Source: Dipteris shenzhenensis (taxonomy: Eukaryota > Polypodiophyta > Polypodiopsida > Gleicheniales). From it: DNA of 64,000 nucleotides. The stretch lies in the NCBI GenBank assembly GCA_047967505.1, contig CM106540.1; one strand, written 5' to 3'. The translations under genes and the position numbers were made by a program. The notes under the pieces were generated by a model. It saw only the letters and a list, made by a program, of their open reading frames with translations. It made no database searches and had not been told where the DNA came from. This document shows positions 1-10,561 of the stretch, in pieces (positions within the stretch are counted from its first letter, which is position 1; each line of letters begins with the position of its first letter).

Positions 1-304
1 ATTCACATAAAAATCTTGTTTTCTTAATCTATACTTTTGCACTAACATGGAAGTATTGGAAATTGTTGGCTCTTTCCTACTGCTTTCATAGGAAGAGCTG
101 GGTATTCTATGTTGCAGGGATTCGAGGCTTTTTGTCACCTACAGATATATTGGGATTGTCGTTGTAGTATATGTGTAGCTTAGGACCTCGAGTCGTGTTC
201 CGGTGAGAGACGTAGGCTTAAGTGTGGTAAGCAAACAAAGTGCAAGCATGTGTAAAAAGGCACGTATCCATCGTTGTTGGGGTAATGAAGGCTTTCGCCT
301 TCAT
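1..304. other. No recognisable feature
   Basis: I see no convincing reading frame, RNA gene or repeat in the first 300 bases. The sequence is mixed composition and may be the edge of an older transposon. A minisatellite follows directly. Confidence 0.4.
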
Positions 305-520
305 TGGGGGTTGTAGGGTTTAGGAGGAGTTTAAGGGTTCAGAAGGAGGTTCCAGGGTTACGAAAGAGTTCAAGGGTTTAGGAGAAGTTTAAGGGTTCAG
401 AAGGAGATTCCAAGGTTCAGAAAGAGTTCCAGGGTTTAGAAAGAGTTCCAGGGTTTAGAAGGAGGTTCCAAGGTTTAGAAGGAGTCCAGGGTTAGAGGGA
501 GGATTCAAGATTCAGAGTAG
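305..520. repeat. Degenerate minisatellite, GGTTCAGAAGGAGGTTCCA-like units
   Basis: Units of about 20-25 bases built from 'agggttcagaaggaggttcc' and 'agggtttagaaagagttcc' recur at least eight times with small changes. The array is purine-rich on the plus strand and runs towards the GGA array at 600. Confidence 0.75.
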
Positions 521-599
521 AATTTACATGGTGGAGAACTCGTCTCCCTCGTAGATCATGGAGTTTAAGGGTTTTAGAAAAGCATAGGAGTGGGAGAGG

Positions 600-800
600 A
601 AGAAGGTGTAAGAGCATGGGTGAAAGAAGAGAGAGGAGGAAGGAGGAGGAGGGAAGAGGAGGAGGGAGGGGGAGGAGAGAGGAGGAGGGGGAGGAGGGAG
701 GAGGAGGAGGAGGAGGAGGAGGAGGGAGGAGGAGGAGGAGGAGGGAGGAGGAGGAGAAGGAGGAAGGAGGAGGAGGGAGGAGGAGAGGGAGAGGGTGGGT
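600..800. repeat. GGA/GAGGA microsatellite
   Basis: An almost pure purine run of GGA and GAGGA units. Frames through it on either strand give only low-complexity Glu/Gly/Arg or Pro/Ser/Leu peptides, so no gene is called. Confidence 0.9.
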
Positions 801-844
801 TGCAGGGTTGGAGGAGAGGGGAGAAGGGTTGCAAGGTTAGGACA

Positions 845-1283
845 TGCTTTTGGACGTGCAGTGCAAGGAAGCATGGACACTTGAGACAAATGCTTGGAAT
901 ACCAATGTAGACTCAACACAATGCCCTAAGAGTGTGGGCTTCATTCCATTATGGGGTATTTATACAAGTTGGAGAGCTTCTCTCTCTGCATGTAACACAA
1001 AGTCATATCACAAAGTTGTAACACAAAGTTGTATCACAAAGTTGTAACACAAAGTTGTGTCACAAAGTCGTAACACATTCTCTCTCTTCATGTAGAAGTT
1101 GTAACACAAAGTTGTAACACAAAGTTGTTACACAAAGTTGTAACACAAAGTTGTAACACAAAGTTGTGTCACAAAGTCGTAACACATTCTCTCTCTACAT
1201 GTAGAAGTTGTAACACAAAGTTGTATCACAAAGTTGTATCACCTTCTCTTTCTTCATAAGTTCATGTTGGCACAGAGTCAACA
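845..1283 (-). repeat. 3' LTR of the gypsy element
   Basis: Nearly identical to 5015 onwards. It begins tgcttttggacgtgcagtg and ends cagagtcaaca on the plus strand, so TG...CA ends are kept. It is about 439 bases, shorter than the other LTR because one arm of the terminal hairpin and one block of the internal 15-base repeat are absent. The adjacent purine stretch ggatccgggagta (read on the minus strand) is a plausible polypurine tract. Confidence 0.85.
990..1253. repeat. 15-base tandem repeat (gtaacacaaagttgt) inside the LTR
   Basis: Units of gtaacacaaagttgt, with variants containing atca or gtca, repeat many times and are broken by ttctctctcttcatgtagaa spacers. The same array occurs in the other LTR at 5160-5500 with a different unit number, so it changes length readily. 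Confidence 0.85.
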
Positions 1284-2155
1284 TACTCCCGGATCCATTT
1301 TATTACCCGTCCTCGGGTTATGGCTTATTTTGATTTCAGAGTTGGGATGCCATGTGCGTAATTCAGTGGCTATTTGGCTTGTGGTATGCGAGTCGTTCCT
1401 GCTGTAATTCTTTTGCACCACACAATTTGTAGTCAATAGTCAAGAAACTTATCTCCTCTTAAGGAGGGGTAGATGACTATGAATGTCAGAGGGGATCTCA
1501 TTGCTGAGGTTGCGGACGCTGCCATCGAATCTTCTTGGGAAGAGGTTTGGCGGGGGTCTCGTTGTTGAGGCTATCATTTCTTGCTATCTTGCATACATGT
1601 TGGATGCGATTGCACCCGTAGCATTGAGCTTGTAGATAATTAGTATGCAAGTTTGATATTTTAGCATATAGGAGATGGCTGTGATGTTTGGCGGGGGTCT
1701 CGTTGCGGAGGCTGCAGACTCTGTTGCCAATTCATCTTGAGTTTTGGCATAGCTTCGTGTACTGCGTGTGAATTCATTGCATGCTTTGAGAGTATGGAAT
1801 GAAAGTGTGTGATACTATTTTTTATGCAATCTATTATGTGCCTATGCAAAATCATGTGAGTGCATGTGATGTGTCTAACTATATGCTTATTTGTGGGATT
1901 TGATAGGGAAACTAAGACTCAAACATCCCTAATGTGCAAAAAACGTGCGTATGCAGTGAGTGTGCGTGTAACAATCTAGTGCAAACTATATGTGCAAAAA
2001 CGTGCATATGCGAGTGAGTGCTTGTGATACAATCTAATCCTAACTAAGGAAGACTTGGTTTCCCAAATCTTCGTTTTTGTCGAGGATGTCTCGCGTGTTG
2101 ACATAGTAGCGCTTCAGTCGGCTCCCGTTTATTGTTGTGTTGAATTGGATTCCAT
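1284..2155 (-). other. 3' untranslated region of the gypsy element
   Basis: Lies between the integrase end and the 3' LTR. No long reading frame is seen. It holds two imperfect internal duplications: tttggcgggggtctcgttg at about 1547 and 1688, and a roughly 60-base segment containing gtgcaaaaacgtgc at about 1936-2035. Such long 3' regions are common in plant gypsy elements. Confidence 0.5.
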
Positions 2156-2787
2156 CTAGTGTTTCAGTAGCACAGCTCCAATGGGATTCATCTTTCGTAC
2201 TCGGTAGGGTCCTTGACCTAGATACTTCAGTTTTCCCTTGTGTACTTTGGCATTGTATAACAGGACTAAGTCGCCTTCCTTGATGTCTTTAGCTTTCAGA
2301 TTCCTGTCAAACCATGCCTTTCTTCGACGTTTTTCTGTTGTCATGGCATGATAAGCGACTAGTCTTGTCTCTGTATGCTTTTCCAACTGACAGAGCCTTT
2401 CTTTCAAGGACTCATGATCACCCATGCGTTCCTGTATTGCGATGCGCAGACTGGGTATTACAAATTCGAGTAGGACCACGACTTCAAGGCCGTACACCAA
2501 TTGAAAAGGTGTGTTCCCTGTACTGACCTTGAATGTGGTTCTATATGCCCATAAGGCTGCATTCAGTTTCTCTGCCCAATCAGAATGCTGTGGTTCTACT
2601 ACTTGGTGAGGATATTGCATATGATTTTGTTTGTGGATTCTGCTAGTCCATTCCCTTGGGGGTAGTAGGGTGTGCTTTTTCTATGAATGACCATGAAGCC
2701 AGACAAGAGTTCTTGGATTACCTCATAGACAAAATGTGTGCCTCTATCCGACACAATTTCAATGGGGCATCCGAATCGGGTGATCAC
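2156..2787 (-). pseudogene. Gypsy integrase core and C-terminus, frameshifted
   Basis: Two overlapping minus-strand frames continue the integrase after a frameshift near 2780. The first (2599-2787) has the core continuation with IVSDRGTHF and YYPQGNGLAE, giving the second Asp and the Glu of the DDE triad. The second (2156-2620) has the C-terminal part with WAYRTTFKVSTGNTPFQLVY, typical of plant gypsy integrases, and ends in the GPYRV region. At least two frameshifts separate these pieces from the main pol frame, so no functional integrase can be made. Confidence 0.82.
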
Positions 2788-5114
2788 ATGTTCCTACAAG
2801 AATCTTGCTGTGTGCTTTTGGCATCTGCCTTTCTGACTGCTTTAGCTTCAGCCCATTTTGTAAAGTAATCAGTGGCCACAATGATGTAGCGTGCCTGTGT
2901 TCCTTTTGCTGCTGGATGTATGGGACCCACATAATCAATCCCCCATTTTTCAAATGGCTGTTGTGCAACAACTATTGTTAGGGGATTGAAGTCTTTGTGT
3001 TGTGGTTTAATAGTTCGTTGGCAAACATCACAGCCTTTTACATATTCATAGGCATCTGCCCATAGTGTTGGCCACCAGTAGCCTGCGAGGAGAACTTTTC
3101 TTGCTGTGGCTTCCCCTTGGAAGTGTCCTCCTGCAATGCCTTCATGGACTTCACTTAGGATTGGCAGGATCTCATGAGGCATTACACATCTTCTTAATAT
3201 CTGGTCCTTGCCCATCTTGTATAGTTGTCCTGCAATGAGTTGATATGGTGCAGCCTTTAGAATCAATTTTCTGGCATCTACTGCTTTCATGTCAGGGGGT
3301 GGTCTTCCTGCCATCAAGTACCCAATGATATCTCCACACCATTCTGGAACAGCATCTATTTGAAATAGTGTGGCATCTGGTAAGTCATCTTCTACTCCAG
3401 TGGCTTCTTCTCCTGTCTTGACTCGAGATATGTGATCGGCAATGTACTGTTGGGCACCTTTGCGGACCACAATTTTGAAGTTGAATTCTTGCAGCAAGAG
3501 GAGCCATCTGGTTATTCTTCCTGTGGTACACGGACGGTTCACAAGATAAAGCAATGCTTGATGGTCGGTGTAGAAGACAAAATCATTTGCAAGTAGATAG
3601 TGCCGAAATTTCTTTACACTGTACACCATTGCTAGGGCTTCTCTTTCTGTGGTTGTATAGTTGATCTCTGCATCATTGAGTTGTCTACTGGCGAAGTAGA
3701 CGGGGTAGTCTTTCTTATGTTCACCAGGTTGACAAAGCACACTCCCAATTGCATACTTGGATCCATCAGTATGAACATGAAAATCAATATCCCAATTGGG
3801 AGATATAAGGATGGGTGCTGTGATTAGGCGCCACTTTAAAAGCTCAAAGGCTTGGTCGCACTCTTCGGTCCATAAGAACTCCACTAATAATTTGTAAAGT
3901 GGTCTAGCTATCATGGCATACTGCAATATAAATCTTCTATAATAGCCGGCATGTCCCATAAAGACCTGTACACCTTTGGAATTTGTAGGAGGAGGCAATT
4001 CCATGATGATTTTGATTTTGTCCATGTCAGTTGCAATCCCATGTTGAGAGACGATGTGTCCCAAAACAACTCCGTGGGTGACCATGAACTGGCATTTTGT
4101 TGGATTTAGGGAGATGCCATACTCCCTGCATTTGATTAGTACTTCTTCCAGACATTTGAAGTGGTCCTGTTTGGTTGAATGGATGCACAAATCATCCAAG
4201 AACACCTGTAAAAACTTATTCAAGAATGACTTGAAAGCTATGAACATGACTCGCTGGAATGTGGCTGGGGCATTACAAAGGCCGAATGGCATGACTCTAT
4301 ATGCAAAAATACCCCATTCTGTAGCAAATGCTGTTTTTGATTGGTCTTGAGGAGCAATTTGTACTTGGTTATAGCCACTGAAGCCATCCAAGAAGCTATA
4401 TATTTCGGATCCTGCCACCTTTTCCAACACTGTTTCTGTTAAGGGTAGGGGGTAGTGATCCCTAATTGTGGCGGCATTCACAGTTTTCAAGTTTACGCAT
4501 ATTCTGAGCTTCTTGTTGCATTTAGACACAATGACAATGGGTGAAACCCAATCAGTGTGCTCTATCTTGTAGATGAATCCGGCATCTAGGAGTTTTTCCA
4601 GCTCGTCATAAACCATGGTGCCATATTTAGGATTTGTGCGATAAGGTCCACATACCTTAGGGAGAGCACCTTCCCTTATAGGGATCGTGTGAACTGCCAC
4701 TTCTGGTGAAATTCCTTTCATCTCTTTGTATGACCATGCTAGGCAGTCACGGTATTCCATTAGGAGGTCTTTGAGTTGGCTTTCATCTTCTTGACGGAGC
4801 TGTTTCCCAATGAAAACCAACTTTTCTTCCTCCCCTTCAAGGGCGAGGTTTATTGTGCGTGTTTTTGCCGGTCCCTCATAGATTGGAGTTTCTCCAATGC
4901 TATCAGTTTCTTGAACTTCAGATTCTCTGATTGGTCTTGGCATTGCTATTGGTGCACTGCCACTTGTATAATTCTTAAAGTATTCCGGCACTGCTCGAAG
5001 ATCGGCCTCTGATATGCTTTTGGACGTGCAGTGCAAGGAAGCATGGACACTTGAGACAAATGCTTGGAATACCAATGTAGACTCAACACAATGCCCCAAG
5101 AGTGTGGGCTTCAT
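2784..5114 (-). CDS. Gypsy pol polyprotein (RT-RNase H-integrase N-part), LTR-fused start
   Basis: A 776-codon open frame. The first ~35 residues are encoded by the LTR (5014-5114) and are unrelated to pol. Then follow the region before RT, the reverse transcriptase with PFGLCNAPATFQ and the catalytic box FLDD (usual form YLDD or YIDD), RNase H with DGSKYAIGSVL and TEREALAMVYSVKKF, the integrase HHCC finger (H-E-G-I-A-G-G-H ... C-D-V-C) and the start of the DDE core (WGIDYVGP). It ends at a frameshift near 2784. The first ATG is inside the LTR, so this start comes from deletion of gag and protease. The PBS-like remnant atcagaggcc lies at the junction (about 5002-5013). The element is dead in integrase, but this frame is still open. 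Confidence 0.85.
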   Translation of the reverse strand: MKPTLLGHCVESTLVFQAFVSSVHASLHCTSKSISEADLRAVPEYFKNYTSGSAPIAMPRPIRESEVQETDSIGETPIYEGPAKTRTINLALEGEEEKLVFIGKQLRQEDESQLKDLLMEYRDCLAWSYKEMKGISPEVAVHTIPIREGALPKVCGPYRTNPKYGTMVYDELEKLLDAGFIYKIEHTDWVSPIVIVSKCNKKLRICVNLKTVNAATIRDHYPLPLTETVLEKVAGSEIYSFLDGFSGYNQVQIAPQDQSKTAFATEWGIFAYRVMPFGLCNAPATFQRVMFIAFKSFLNKFLQVFLDDLCIHSTKQDHFKCLEEVLIKCREYGISLNPTKCQFMVTHGVVLGHIVSQHGIATDMDKIKIIMELPPPTNSKGVQVFMGHAGYYRRFILQYAMIARPLYKLLVEFLWTEECDQAFELLKWRLITAPILISPNWDIDFHVHTDGSKYAIGSVLCQPGEHKKDYPVYFASRQLNDAEINYTTTEREALAMVYSVKKFRHYLLANDFVFYTDHQALLYLVNRPCTTGRITRWLLLLQEFNFKIVVRKGAQQYIADHISRVKTGEEATGVEDDLPDATLFQIDAVPEWCGDIIGYLMAGRPPPDMKAVDARKLILKAAPYQLIAGQLYKMGKDQILRRCVMPHEILPILSEVHEGIAGGHFQGEATARKVLLAGYWWPTLWADAYEYVKGCDVCQRTIKPQHKDFNPLTIVVAQQPFEKWGIDYVGPIHPAAKGTQARYIIVATDYFTKWAEAKAVRKADAKSTQQDSCRNM

Positions 5115-5549
5115 TCCATTATGGGGTATTTATACAAGTTGGAGAGCTTCTCTCTCTGCATGTAACACAAAGTCGTATCACAAAGTTGTAACACAAAGTT
5201 GTATCACAAAGTTGTAACACAAAGTTGTGTCACAAAGTCGTAACACATTCTCTCTCTTCATGTAGAAGTTGTAACACAAAGTTGTAACACAAAGTTGTTA
5301 CACAAAGTTGTAACACAAAGTTGTAACACAAAGTTGTGTCACAAAGTCGTAACAAATTCTCTCTCTACATGTAGAAGTTGTAACACAAAGTTGTAACACA
5401 AAGTTGTTACACAAAGTTGTAAGATAAAGTTGTGTCTAGAAGTTGTAACACAAAGTTGTAACACAAAGTTGTATCACAAAGTTGTATCACCTTCTCTTTC
5501 TTCATAAGTTCATGTTGGCACAGAGTCATATGTTGACTCTGTGCCAACA
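5015..5549 (-). repeat. 5' LTR of the gypsy element, with terminal hairpin
   Basis: Homologous to 845-1283 over its whole length, with one more block of the 15-base repeat. The outer end carries a perfect inverted repeat: 16-base arms at 5513-5528 (tgttggcacagagtca) and 5534-5549, with a 5-base loop. Only one arm is kept in the other LTR. Pol is joined to the inner end. Confidence 0.85.
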
Positions 5550-6162
5550 GAAATAATCCTATATTTGTTAATTTAATTATTTTTAATATTTTTTCCTGAC
5601 GTGATAAATTTATAAATCCATGAAAGGAAACTTAAATATTTCATGTAAATAACATTGTCACTTGCAATATGCACAAAATTTTTAAAACTTTTAATAAATA
5701 GAAAAAAGACATGATGCCATAAGACCCAAGTTTTGTATTGAACCAAAGAATTATAATAGCAATTATAGCTATCATTATATGTTTACATTGAGAGACTCTC
5801 TCAGCTGGAGTCTTTGTATAAAATGATATAGATTGAACATATGTTTACAATTTAAATTGTTGCTCTTAAAGAGCCTCAATTCATGTCATCTGCATAATTT
5901 GACTCCCCATTGTCTTATTGCTCAATGTGATAGTCCCTTGCCACGTGCCAATCTGTATTAACTCCCACTTATTTTTCCAAGCCTTGCCCCCTCGGTGCAT
6001 TGACTCCCCATTGTCTTATTGCTTAATGTGACAGTCCCTTTCCAAGTGCCATCTACATTAACTCCCTATCGTCTTGCCAAGCCTTGACCCTTGGGTGACA
6101 TCCAGTGCATATTTTGACTCTCATTTCACATAGGAGGTGATGACTCAGTACAGTTGCACCTA
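5550..6162. other. Intergenic, with a 101-base tandem duplication
   Basis: AT-rich sequence without a convincing reading frame. Positions 5900-6100 hold two copies of a 101-base unit starting gactccccattgtcttattg. This is probably the 3' flank of the minus-strand gene that ends at 6163. Confidence 0.55.
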
Positions 6163-8586
6163 CTAGTCTAATAATATATGATTATAATTGTGTCCTTTTC
6201 TGATAAGAGCTTCAAACAAATGTCCCATTCGACACAATGTGACTTCCCATCCAGACGGTAGCAAAAATTCAATCATACTAATAAAAAGATCAGCACTTTT
6301 TGCTAGCCTTTCATAGTGATTTGCATTGCGATGGAGGGGACTTGGAGCTTCATGCTCTTCCAGCAGTAGTTGCAATCTCTTTGCATTCCCTCTTATATTG
6401 TTTTGTAAGGAGTGATCATTGTAAGGGCTCTTCATGCACAAGAAAAAGGTTTCTAGACTCTGTATCTTGAGACCGCATTCTCACTTGTCCCTTTTTCTTG
6501 AGTATATACCATTGTCAATCTTAAGCTCATTGCCATATTGTTTTTCTAGGGTAGCAGAAATTTGTTCCTTGTCATCTTTATCTGCAAATATGACTATGTT
6601 ACATTGTCCCACTCTACCAATGGTGGTATGTAATATTCTGTCAAGGAGTTGACGAATGTCATTTGGTGATATTTCATAGACAAAGAAAAGCTAAGGTCTC
6701 TCCCAAGCAGTGTCATCGGACAAAAAATCATTCAATGAAACTCCCTTGCACTCGACACTCTTTCCAGACTCTGAAATGATTTCATGTATGAAAAAAAAGC
6801 CCTTGTTCAAAGTTTTTTCTTTTCTGAGAGTGTGCTTATTGATGACTTTTTGTGCATATGCATACACATTTTCCGGAATGTCACTTCTCATAGAAGGAGT
6901 AATTTCAGATCCATCATCTTCTACCTTCACCCATTTATGCGCCCAAGCCTTCTGTTTAGCTGACGGTAAAGCTGATGCCATATGCCTCACAATGTTATGA
7001 TCAATTTTACATTGGCTAATTGGAATATTTTTCTCTGCTAATAAATATTCAATTGCACTCTTTACTGCATCACGCTTGACCTGTTGGATGATGCAATCTT
7101 CCATGCAATGATCTTTATCCTTTTTGCCAAAAAACCATTCTTTGGACATTAATTTCTCTTCAGCAAGACTTGTGTATTTGTCTGGTAAGTTTCTTAAAGG
7201 CCTCCACATTCTAGCTATCATCTCTTTTTTCTCAATCTTCTTTGCCTTCTCTTTAATCAATGATGTAGCCTCATATGTGACATCTCCTTTCTCACATGCA
7301 AGACACACGTCTTTGATCTGATGAAAAATTTCATCACTACGAAAAAGTATGCTTGTGTAGTCTTGATACCTATCCCTTATTGTCTTAAAGCTTGTAATCA
7401 CCTCTACTCTTTCCTGCTTTCCCCTTGGTACAATGGCACTCAAGCATGTGTAGAAGTCAACAAGATTATCCGCTTTCACTTTAGTTGTAGTTCTTTTGAG
7501 AGTGGTCAAAGGAGAATTAAAAGTTTTCCATATGGTCCTAGCTTTGAGCAACATCTCTGAAGTGGAGGTGATTTTTCGTAGTGCATAAATGTCATGATTA
7601 AGTCTTTCCGACTTAATCAAATATTTTTTCTCATTCTTGAAGATACAAATGCATGCAGAATAGTAGTGAAATTGAGGCACACTTGCAAAGGTTTGATAAG
7701 TAATTTCTCCTTTCTTGTATGCATCTCTAGAGCGCTCATTACAAGCATAGGCATAGTGCTGACCATCTATTGCCTCAAATGTACAATGAGCTAAGAAATT
7801 TCTCTTGGCATCCCTTATATGTCGTTCTGGATCATTCATTGAACTCTCTCCTTCTTGAAGTGAGGGAACTTGTTTTCTAAAGAACTTAGTGAATTGCATC
7901 TCAAAATCTATAGGCTGAGAGAAATTGATGGATTGACTATAACCTCCCATGACTGGCCAAAATGTTCTTGGATGGAGTACCAAATTAGAAACAACTGGTT
8001 TTTTTCCATCAATCAAAGCCTGAAAAATATTTTCAGCATAGGCTATATCTAAGGTCCTACTCTTGGTGAAGACACTTGCTTTGACCACTCTTGAAGCATG
8101 TACAACTTGAGTCTTCTGGCCCCATATATATCCTGGATCGTCATCTGTCACAGCCTCATTCAAGCGAAGATTTAGGTTCTTCATTGATAACATTTCTGCT
8201 TATGGATCTGACTCCATTTCAAGACCCTCCGCATCCTCTTCATGTTCTTCCTCTTCTCTTCTTTGCCCTTTCTTTGTATATGAACGACCTCTTTTTCCAA
8301 TTATAGGACTTGGAACTGTAGCTCGTGAAGTACTTGCCTTTTGCATTTGATGTCGAGGTTTATTTTTTAGGGGCTCAATGTGAACTGCTTTAGATCGCCC
8401 TACTTCTTCTTCTATTGCCTCAACTTCAAGTATACTTAAGGGCTTCACTTGTTATGTTATTCCATCAACTTCATGAGTTACACCATCTAAGTGAGTAACA
8501 CCATGAACAAGAGATGTGTGTGCATGTCCTATCTTATCTGATGCATGTCGTGTCTCACTCAATTCAATTTCTGTCTAAGATGCATG
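6163..8586 (-). pseudogene. Unknown ~1,080-codon gene, C-terminal 808 codons, with possible ParB-like motif
   Basis: One reading frame runs from 8586 to the stop at 6163-6165, broken by five in-frame stops: TAG 8575-8577, TAA 8452-8454, TAA 8200-8202, TAG 6691-6693 and TGA 6481-6483. The longest open part (6691-8193) is 500 codons. Composition looks like real protein, with no low-complexity runs. A stretch around 7760 contains FEAIDGQHYAYACNE, which resembles the DGQHR / ParB-sulfiredoxin loop; the preceding segment (LVLHPRTFWPVMGG) fits the strand before it. A C-terminal FLLPSGWEVTLC segment is seen near 6260. The family assignment is weak. The N-terminal part lies at 11238-12050, beyond a retroelement, and the join is in frame. 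I infer a decayed gene; readthrough cannot be excluded. Confidence 0.6.
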
Positions 8587-8875
8587 TGTTGGGATATCTC
8601 AAGGTGTATGCCTCAGGCACACCTTATGTTTCTATGTGTGAGTGCTAGAGGCACAGTTAGGTGCCCACAAGCACAGTTAGGTGGTGGAAAAGCCACATAG
8701 GATGATTGAGTGAATCTAGGAGCAGATTGAGGAGATGATTGAGGAGCTTTGAGGTCATCAGTGATGTCAGTGACCTTGTATGAGGTGCCTACTTAAGGAC
8801 CTCTTTCTTCTTCATTCTATAAGCAAGTATTCTGAGTTTGTGTCCACTCTTTGCTTTCCTTTCAGCTTTCCAACA
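8587..8875 (+). repeat. 5' LTR of TR-GAG A
   Basis: Starts tgttgggatatctc and ends agctttccaaca; apparently identical to 10944-11232. Related to the LTRs of TR-GAG B (23638-23906). Near-identity of the pair indicates recent insertion. Confidence 0.92.
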
Positions 8876-8888
8876 TGGTATCAGAGCC
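8876..8888 (+). other. Primer-binding site of TR-GAG A (initiator Met tRNA)
   Basis: tggtatcagagcc begins immediately after the LTR. This is the standard complement of the plant initiator methionine tRNA 3' end used by copia elements. Confidence 0.9.
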
Positions 8889-9730
8889 ATTTGATCCTCC
8901 TTGAGCCCATTTCTGCCACATCATCATCTTCTTCTTCTTCTTCTTCTTCACCATCTCTCCCTCTTCTCCAAAAATTTTGCTTGAGCTTGTTCTCCTTCAA
9001 TCCTCAACCATTTCCCATGCCCTTTCTGCTGGAGATCCCTCTAGTTGGGGCGAACTTTGAGCTGGAAGGAATCGACGAAATTCGCGCGCTGCTCGTCGCC
9101 ATTGCAGAAAAGTCGTCGAAATCCTCTACTGCAAGTTCTCTGCACCTGCTCTGTCTTTTCCTAATTCGTTCTAGGGCAAGCTTCTCCATACCTAGAGCTA
9201 CCTTGTGCTGAAATCTGAGTGGCAATGGCTGCATATTGAAGGAGAAAACAGAGAAAAACCAGTCGACTTTGTTCATGAAGGTGAAGGCGACCTGACGCAT
9301 ATTTTCACCTCTTCTTCCCAGAGGATCTACTGTGGTATACCAGCTTTCTTTTGCCTTAGAAAGCCCTCTTTATTTTGCTTTGAAGAGTGTGATATGAGCC
9401 CTCCAAGTTCAGCTCTCTAGTTTTGACAGTTTTGACATACTTTTGAAAATGATGCTACATAAAATGCTACTCTAGCATTTCTGGTCTTTTGAAGTTTTTA
9501 ATAACTTCACTACGAGTGTTGCTTCAGCTTTGTTTTGACTTGCTAGTCTTGGATGTGATTGGAAAGTGCTTATTTCATTCACTCCTATGAAGCATGCAAA
9601 AGTAGCATCATTGTTTGAAAACTAGTCACTACTATTTGCTACATCAAGTGGCTATACTTTGGAAGTATTTCAGTTCTTTTTGCCTTGTAAGAGAGATAGA
9701 CACTGCCCAATATCTGGGTTAGACCCTCTC
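8889..9730 (+). other. Leader region of TR-GAG A
   Basis: About 840 bases between the primer-binding site and gag. A small run of ttc triplets occurs near 8930-8950. Short frames exist, but none has counterpart evidence in TR-GAG B, so I treat it as untranslated leader. Confidence 0.6.
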
Positions 9731-10561
9731 ATGGCTACTTTATATAATCTTGAGAAGTTCAATGGAAAGGGGTTCCATACATGGCAAATGAAGGTAAAAT
9801 TTGCATTAATGCGGGAGAACTTATGGGGACTTGTCAAACCTACTCCTACCGCTTCTTCTACGGCCTCAAATGCTGGGGAATCTTCAGCTCCGACACGACC
9901 GGCAAGGGATCCAGCAAGAGAAGAAAAAGCATATGGTAGAATTGCTTTAGCTTTGGGTGATGATTACATACATCATATATCTGACTTGGAGTCTCCATCG
10001 GAAGCATGGCAGAAGCTAGATTTGATTTTTGGTGCAAGCTCTCATATTTCTAAACTATCACTTAAAATCTCTTTCTTTGAATTAAAGATGGCAAGTGATA
10101 CTACTTTAGCTGCCCATGTCAACTATATGCGGAGTCTTATGACTCAGTTAGCTTCTATCAACTCTCCTATCACCCCTGATGATGCTATGGCAGTACTACT
10201 TAAGAGTATGCCTGAAAGCTTTGATCACATTGTAAGCACTTTGAAGAATCTTCCCAATCCAAACCTTGAAGGCATCATCTCAGCTCTCCAAGAAGAAGAA
10301 AGACATATGGAGTTAAGGAAAGGCAATGACACTGCTTATGTTATGAAATTCCAGAAGGGCAAGTATTCTCCTTGCAATCACTGTGGAAAGACAAATCACC
10401 TTTCAAAGGACTGCTTCAAAGTTAATCCATGTAAGCACTGTGGCAAAAACAACCATAGTGAGAAGTTCTGCAGAGACAAAGCAAAGACAGAAAATGCAAA
10501 TCTCCTTACAGTGAATTTGCCTCCACAAGATGAGGCATCCCATGAAGATTATGCATTTTAA
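9731..10561 (+). CDS. Gag protein (UBN2-type copia gag with two CCHC zinc knuckles)
   Basis: 276 residues when started at the ATG at 9731; an upstream in-frame ATG at 9659 exists, but the 9731 start matches the start of the TR-GAG B copy. The N-terminal FNGKGFHTWQMKVKFAL is the typical copia gag opening. The middle is the helical gag domain, followed by two zinc knuckles, CNHCGKTNHLSKDC and CKHCGKNNHSEKFC (both CX2CX4HX4C), about residues 217-254. It would form the capsid and bind the element RNA. It is intact, and no pol follows it. Relative to it, the B copy lacks about 24 residues before LMTQLASINSP. Confidence 0.9.
   Translation: MATLYNLEKFNGKGFHTWQMKVKFALMRENLWGLVKPTPTASSTASNAGESSAPTRPARDPAREEKAYGRIALALGDDYIHHISDLESPSEAWQKLDLIFGASSHISKLSLKISFFELKMASDTTLAAHVNYMRSLMTQLASINSPITPDDAMAVLLKSMPESFDHIVSTLKNLPNPNLEGIISALQEEERHMELRKGNDTAYVMKFQKGKYSPCNHCGKTNHLSKDCFKVNPCKHCGKNNHSEKFCRDKAKTENANLLTVNLPPQDEASHEDYAF

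Larger units (their letters stand above)
844..5549 (-). mobile_element. Ty3/gypsy-type LTR retrotransposon, internally deleted
   Basis: Two long direct repeats (LTRs) flank a gypsy pol region read on the minus strand. The order RT, RNase H, HHCC zinc finger, integrase is that of Ty3/gypsy elements. No chromodomain is visible, and the integrase C-terminus resembles non-chromovirus plant gypsy (Tat/Athila-like), which is an inference. Gag and protease are missing: pol begins almost directly after the 5' LTR. The flanks (gaca at 841-844 and gaaat at 5550-5554) do not match, so no target duplication is visible. About 870 bases lie between the integrase end (2156) and the 3' LTR (1283). The element is defective. 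Confidence 0.88.

Noticed and set aside
590-910. Glu/Gly-rich frames over the GGA array
   Set aside because: Microsatellite translation; the 844-1047 frame is LTR sequence that is also present at 5014-5217.
6163-6450. A methyltransferase domain at the end of the unknown gene
   Set aside because: LLPSGWEVTLC is suggestive, but no motif I (D-x-F-x-G) is found there or downstream, so I did not call it.
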